A DNA stretch of 26,995 bases from Thioglobus_B sp964558405 (GTDB taxonomy: Bacteria; Pseudomonadota; Gammaproteobacteria; PS1; Pseudothioglobaceae), in contig CAZLDG010000020.1 of assembly GCA_964558405.1 (NCBI GenBank), forward strand, positions 1 through 26,995. Direction: 5' to 3'. Of the stretch, positions 24,987 to 26,995 are shown piece after piece. The notes under the pieces are model-generated. The model made no database searches. It was given only the letters and a program-made list of their open reading frames with translations, and had not been told where the DNA came from. Made by a program: the position numbers and the translations under genes. Numbering within the stretch: the stretch's first letter is position 1; every line of letters starts with the position of its first letter.

Positions 24987-25015
24987 ATTATATAGCAATC
25001 GCCCTTGGTGTTTAA
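24987..25015 (-). promoter_or_regulatory. Candidate promoter of ygiQ
   Basis: Read leftward, TTAAAC (25015-25010), a 17-bp spacer and TATAAT (24992-24987) lie only eight bases before the ATG. The predicted leader is about two bases. A GGTG sits in that short gap. Confidence 0.5.
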
Positions 25016-25029
25016 TGCGCTTAAGCGCA
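25016..25029. repeat. Perfect 14-bp palindrome TGCGCTTAAGCGCA
   Basis: It directly abuts the putative -35 box of ygiQ and lies downstream of the 38-aa ORF. It could be an operator for ygiQ or a small hairpin ending the upstream transcript. No T-tract follows. Confidence 0.6.
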
Positions 25030-25085
25030 ACAATACCAACACTTGTCATCAAGCGCGGAAATTAACACGTCAAAAGTGTTAGGCT

Positions 25086-25202
25086 TTAAACAACTTGAGA
25101 GCCGAGCAAAATAAACGCAATTACGATGACCGCAATGATTGCGATACAAACGCCACCACAAGTTTTACTTTGCTTAGAATCGGGTGATTGAGTCTTGTCC
25201 AT
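25086..25202 (-). CDS. Small membrane peptide, 38 aa
   Basis: The ORF starts at the ATG at 25202-25200 and reads MDKTQSPDSKQSKTCGG, then a single hydrophobic segment (about residues 18-35, VCIAIIAVIVIAFILLG), ending SQVV with TAA. It has a short, charged, cytoplasm-type head and one transmembrane helix. I do not recognise a family. Support comes from the strong promoter directly upstream, clean placement between ygiQ and tRNA-Asn, and the orderly head-plus-helix design. Against it, no Shine-Dalgarno is visible. The same transcript could also be a small RNA. Confidence 0.5.
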   Translation of the reverse strand: MDKTQSPDSKQSKTCGGVCIAIIAVIVIAFILLGSQVV

Positions 25203-25231
25203 AATGATATATATTAGGTTCTTTTTGAACC

Positions 25232-25269
25232 ATTATATACCGATCTTACCCAAGGTACAATTTTTTTTT
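25232..25269 (-). promoter_or_regulatory. Strong sigma70 promoter with UP-like A-tract for the 38-aa ORF
   Basis: Read leftward: nine A residues (25269-25261), TTGTAC (25260-25255), a 17-bp spacer, and TATAAT (25237-25232). The leader contains GGTTC-AAAAA-GAACC, a possible small hairpin (25230-25216). Confidence 0.7.
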
Positions 25270-25311
25270 AATCTGGGCGGTACTTATAAGCACTCAAATG
25301 CTCAAGATATA

Positions 25312-25337
25312 AAAAAGCCTGCGTCTGCAGGCTTTTT
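25312..25337. terminator. Intrinsic terminator after tRNA-Asn
   Basis: The stem AAAAAGCCTGC / GCAGGCTTTTT with loop GTCT stands seven bases after the tRNA-Asn 3' end (minus strand). It is symmetrical and could also stop rightward transcription. Confidence 0.85.
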
Positions 25338-25343
25338 AAAATT

Positions 25344-25419
25344 TGGCTCCTCGAGCTGGGCTCGAACCAGCGACAAACGGATTAACAGTCCGTTGCTCTA
25401 CCAACTGAGCTATCGAGGA
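25344..25419 (-). tRNA. tRNA-Asn (anticodon GTT)
   Basis: On the minus strand acceptor TCCTCGA pairs with TCGAGGA. The D arm is GCTC/GAGC and the anticodon arm is ACGGA-CTGTTAA-TCCGT with anticodon GTT. The T arm is GCTGG-TTCGAGC-CCAGC. The discriminator is G, and CCA is encoded. Confidence 0.96.
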
Positions 25420-25432
25420 ATTGGTAGGCGAG

Positions 25433-25460
25433 ATTATAATGATATCTGGGCTTTAGTCAA
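25433..25460 (-). promoter_or_regulatory. Promoter of tRNA-Asn
   Basis: Read leftward: TTGACT (25460-25455), a 16-bp spacer and TATAAT (25438-25433), 13 bases before the tRNA 5' end. It is almost consensus. Confidence 0.8.
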
Positions 25461-25490
25461 TCTAAAACTTAGATTTATTTGGAATAGTTT

Positions 25491-26099
25491 TTAGCGGAAT
25501 GAAGCTGGAAAATCGTTACCCGTAGCTGGTGGATAACCTAGGTGGCCTTTTTGACCATAACCTTCATAGCGACCCTCGCCACGAGCCTTGCCGTAACCAT
25601 CCATTTGACCTTGATAATAACCCTCAGCATTGCCACGCGTATAGCCATCTGCATTGCCTGAAAGTCTATTTAATAACTCGGCAGCATATTCACCATCGGC
25701 TCTAGCATAGCCTGTGTTTTTGGTGGTATTTTTGTTGTTGTAATAAAAACCCCAATCAGATTCATTGACCATGTCATTCATGTTGCTGATTGGACCCCAA
25801 TTATTGTCTGTGTTAAATGGACCCCAATTACTGTCAGAGCTAAATGGGCCCCACTTAGAAGCGCCATCAAATGGACCGAAATCTGAGTCAGAATTAAAAG
25901 GGCCGAAATTAGAGCCAGAATCAAACGGACCCCAGTTACTACTGCCTGAAGAGTTGCTGTTATCCCACGGCATCCATGACTCAATAAAACTCTCATTACC
26001 GTAGTTATTATTGTTATCCCACGGCATCCAAGGTTTAGCCGACGCAACACTGGCGAGTGTCAATGTTGATACCAGTAATGTTTTAACAATAGTGCTCAT
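25491..26099 (-). CDS. Secreted WGPF-repeat protein 1 (possible sulfur-globule-like structural protein)
   Basis: The 202-aa product starts with a Sec signal peptide (cut near SVASA). A duplicated WMPWDN motif follows at residues 24-29 and 42-47. Six tandem 9-residue repeats (55-108) have consensus [NDK][WF]GPF-x4. Next come SDWGFYYNNKNTTKN (114-128) and a Gly/Tyr/charged tail (GNADGYTRGNAEGYYQGQ). GAGG lies eight bases before the ATG. The low-complexity, Gly/Asn/aromatic-rich, cysteine-free composition resembles sulfur-globule envelope proteins (Sgp) of sulfur bacteria, but this is composition-based inference. Other extracytoplasmic matrix roles are possible. A paralogue lies directly upstream. 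Confidence 0.7.
   Translation of the reverse strand: MSTIVKTLLVSTLTLASVASAKPWMPWDNNNNYGNESFIESWMPWDNSNSSGSSNWGPFDSGSNFGPFNSDSDFGPFDGASKWGPFSSDSNWGPFNTDNNWGPISNMNDMVNESDWGFYYNNKNTTKNTGYARADGEYAAELLNRLSGNADGYTRGNAEGYYQGQMDGYGKARGEGRYEGYGQKGHLGYPPATGNDFPASFR
25776..25937 (-). repeat. Six tandem 27-bp (9-aa) repeats in WGPF protein 1
   Basis: The units encode N/D/K-W/F-G-P-F/I plus four variable Ser/Asp/Asn/Gly residues. They are in perfect register but more diverged in DNA than those of the neighbouring paralogue. Confidence 0.9.
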
Positions 26100-26132
26100 A
26101 ATAATGCCTCAATCCAATTATTAGATATCGCC

Positions 26133-26138
26133 ATTATA
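26133..26138 (-). promoter_or_regulatory. Candidate -10 box of WGPF protein 1 gene
   Basis: Read leftward this is TATAAT (26138-26133), 33 bases before the ATG. No strong -35 box is seen, in contrast to the paralogue's promoter. Confidence 0.45.
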
Positions 26139-26178
26139 CACTATATTAAGATTTTATAATATATTTATATACAGGCAC

Positions 26179-26203
26179 AAAAAAGAGGTGCTTTCGCACC
26201 CCT
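26179..26203 (-). terminator. Intrinsic terminator after WGPF protein 2 gene
   Basis: Read leftward, GGGGTGC-GAAA-GCACCTC (one G-U pair, GNRA-type loop) is followed by six T residues. It separates the two paralogues into independent transcripts. Confidence 0.88.
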
Positions 26204-26228
26204 TCTTGTTTAACCAATCAGTAATTGA

Positions 26229-26813
26229 TTATTGTGCTGCTGGCGCTGGCGCTGCTGCTGGACGTACAAAGTATTGATCACGTGAATCAACCGTTGCATT
26301 ACCCTTACCGTCGGCATAACCTTTGGCATAAGCGTCTGCTGTACCTTTAGCGAAACCATCGGCCTGACCTTTGGCAAATGCATCAGCAACTGCTTTCATG
26401 TTAGCATCTGCTGTACCTGAAGCTGTGCCATCGGCAGTCGCTCTAGAAACGTTCTTAGTTGTGTTTTTGTTGTTGTAGTGGAAGCCCCAGTCTGAATCAT
26501 TGTTCATATCGTTGTTGTTTGAAAATGGACCCCAGTTAGAAGCGCCATTAAATGGACCCCAGTTTGAACCACCATTCATTGGACCAAAGTTAGAGCCACC
26601 GTTAAAAGGACCCCAGTTTGAGCCGCCATCAAATGGACCCCAGTTTGAGCCGCCATCAAAAGGACCCCAGTTAGTTAGGCCGTTACCATAACCGTAACCG
26701 TTGTCATTACCCCAACCGCCATTGTTCCAACCGTTATTATTCCAACGTGCTGAAGCGCTTGTTGCTACAGCAACTGCTGCCACGATCACTGCTGTTTTTG
26801 CTAATGTTTTCAT
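26229..26813 (-). CDS. Secreted WGPF-repeat protein 2 (possible sulfur-globule-like structural protein)
   Basis: The start at 26813 (194 aa) is chosen because GGAG lies eight bases upstream and a normal signal peptide begins there (MKTLAKTAVIVAAVAVATSASA). The mature part begins with a Trp/Asn/Gly-rich run (about 24-46) and continues with six 9-residue repeats (48-101, NWGPFDGGS type). It then has SDWGFHYNNKNTTKN (107-121) shared with the paralogue, and an Ala/Lys/Gly zone with 8-residue repeats (ADAFAKGQ, ADGFAKGT, ADAYAKGY, 143-166). An Ala/Pro tail ends the protein. It has no cysteine. It is a likely extracytoplasmic structural or coat protein; the Sgp-like role is inference. It has its own strong promoter and terminator, suggesting high expression. 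Confidence 0.72.
   Translation of the reverse strand: MKTLAKTAVIVAAVAVATSASARWNNNGWNNGGWGNDNGYGYGNGLTNWGPFDGGSNWGPFDGGSNWGPFNGGSNFGPMNGGSNWGPFNGASNWGPFSNNNDMNNDSDWGFHYNNKNTTKNVSRATADGTASGTADANMKAVADAFAKGQADGFAKGTADAYAKGYADGKGNATVDSRDQYFVRPAAAPAPAAQ
26316..26387 (-). repeat. Three tandem 24-bp (8-aa) ADxxAKGx repeats in WGPF protein 2
   Basis: The units encode ADAFAKGQ, ADGFAKGT and ADAYAKGY, with partial copies on both sides (TADGTASG, ADGKG). The period suggests a regular helical or beta-solenoid-like C-terminal segment. Confidence 0.75.
26511..26672 (-). repeat. Six tandem 27-bp (9-aa) repeats in WGPF protein 2
   Basis: The units encode NWGPFDGGS and close variants. Adjacent copies in 26600-26670 are nearly identical in DNA, including the recurring GGACCCCAGTTTGAGCCGCC block, so expansion appears recent. 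Confidence 0.92.
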
Positions 26814-26874
26814 GTTTATCTCCATTTTTACCAATAAAAAATCTAGATATTAAACCTGGTTAATATCCGCAAAA

Positions 26875-26903
26875 ATTATAACAATAAAGTGTGGCCTATG
26901 CAA
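26875..26903 (-). promoter_or_regulatory. Strong sigma70 promoter of WGPF protein 2 gene
   Basis: Read leftward: TTGCAT (26903-26898), a 17-bp spacer and TATAAT (26880-26875) preceded by TG, an extended -10 element. The leader is about 55 bases with a good Shine-Dalgarno. Confidence 0.75.
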
Positions 26904-26914
26904 ATCTCGCGCAT

Positions 26915-26945
26915 AAAAAAACCACCCTCTCGGGTGGTTTTTTTT
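26915..26945. terminator. Bidirectional intrinsic terminator
   Basis: CCACCC-TCTC-GGGTGG is flanked by seven A and eight T residues. On the minus strand it follows the stop of the partial gene at the window's right edge and isolates the WGPF protein 2 promoter. Confidence 0.9.
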
Positions 26946-26963
26946 GATTCTAACCAATGCCGC

Positions 26964-26995
26964 TTATTCGACACTGGTTGGATGATCAGTAATTA
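26964..26995 (-). CDS. C-terminal end of an unidentified leftward gene (partial)
   Basis: One minus-strand frame reads ITDHPTSVE and stops with TAA at 26966-26964, 18 bases before a strong terminator. The stop-plus-terminator arrangement suggests a true gene end. Too little is visible to name it. Confidence 0.4.
   Translation of the reverse strand, partial: ITDHPTSVE

Noticed and set aside
26500..26691. Proline-rich ORF (NGPQLEPPSK-type repeats) opposite WGPF protein 2, and a similar one at 25765-26004
   Set aside because: It is the antisense reading of the 27-bp repeats. The real coding strand has a signal peptide, Shine-Dalgarno, promoter and terminator.

Overview
The window looks like a piece of chromosome from a free-living or symbiotic gammaproteobacterium. 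Housekeeping genes of typical gammaproteobacterial type (pyrF, tag, rfaH, aroC, queE, uvrB, an aspartate-type aminotransferase, ygiQ) are mixed with secreted adhesins and repeat proteins. The DNA is fairly AT-rich, and many genes lack a clear Shine-Dalgarno sequence. Two secreted Trp/Gly/Asn-rich repeat proteins at the right end recall sulfur-globule envelope proteins. Together with a SulP anion transporter they make a sulfur oxidiser of the SUP05/Thioglobus kind a reasonable guess, but this is inference and not proven here. No insertion sequence, integrase, CRISPR array or rRNA is visible.

Layout. 1-2077: a DOPA-dioxygenase-like gene (cut by the window edge) is translationally coupled to a MocR-type regulator and diverges from a small DUF1127 gene across an intergenic region packed with ATCTGT/ACAGAT half-sites. 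2088-3635: a leftward unit of glycine-zipper protein, Sel1-repeat protein and pyrF. 3702-5063: a rightward DsbA-like oxidoreductase, tRNA-Arg(CCT) and tag. 5242-14799: an adhesin region in which two related autotransporters (861 and 1813 aa) flank rfaH and a DMT-family exporter. The larger one carries eight 25-residue BspA-like (DUF285) repeats in front of many Ig-like domains. 14963-15724: a small HTH-like protein and a small two-helix membrane protein. 15778-18986: aroC, a SulP/STAS transporter and an Hsp20-type chaperone with a signal peptide. 18987-24978: queE-uvrB (leftward, overlapping), an aminotransferase (rightward) and ygiQ (leftward). 25086-26995: a 38-aa membrane peptide gene behind a near-consensus promoter, tRNA-Asn(GTT), the two WGPF-repeat secreted proteins, and the very end of another leftward gene after its terminator.

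The genes work mostly as independent short units. Tail-to-tail neighbours are packed tightly: the 3' ends overlap by 12 bp, abut, or lie 3 to 6 bp apart. The most unusual content is (a) the chimeric BspA/Ig/autotransporter adhesin and its shorter relative, (b) the paired WGPF-repeat proteins, (c) the secreted small heat-shock protein, and (d) a recurring arrangement in which the predicted -10 box lies so close to the start codon that the mRNA would be leaderless or nearly so.
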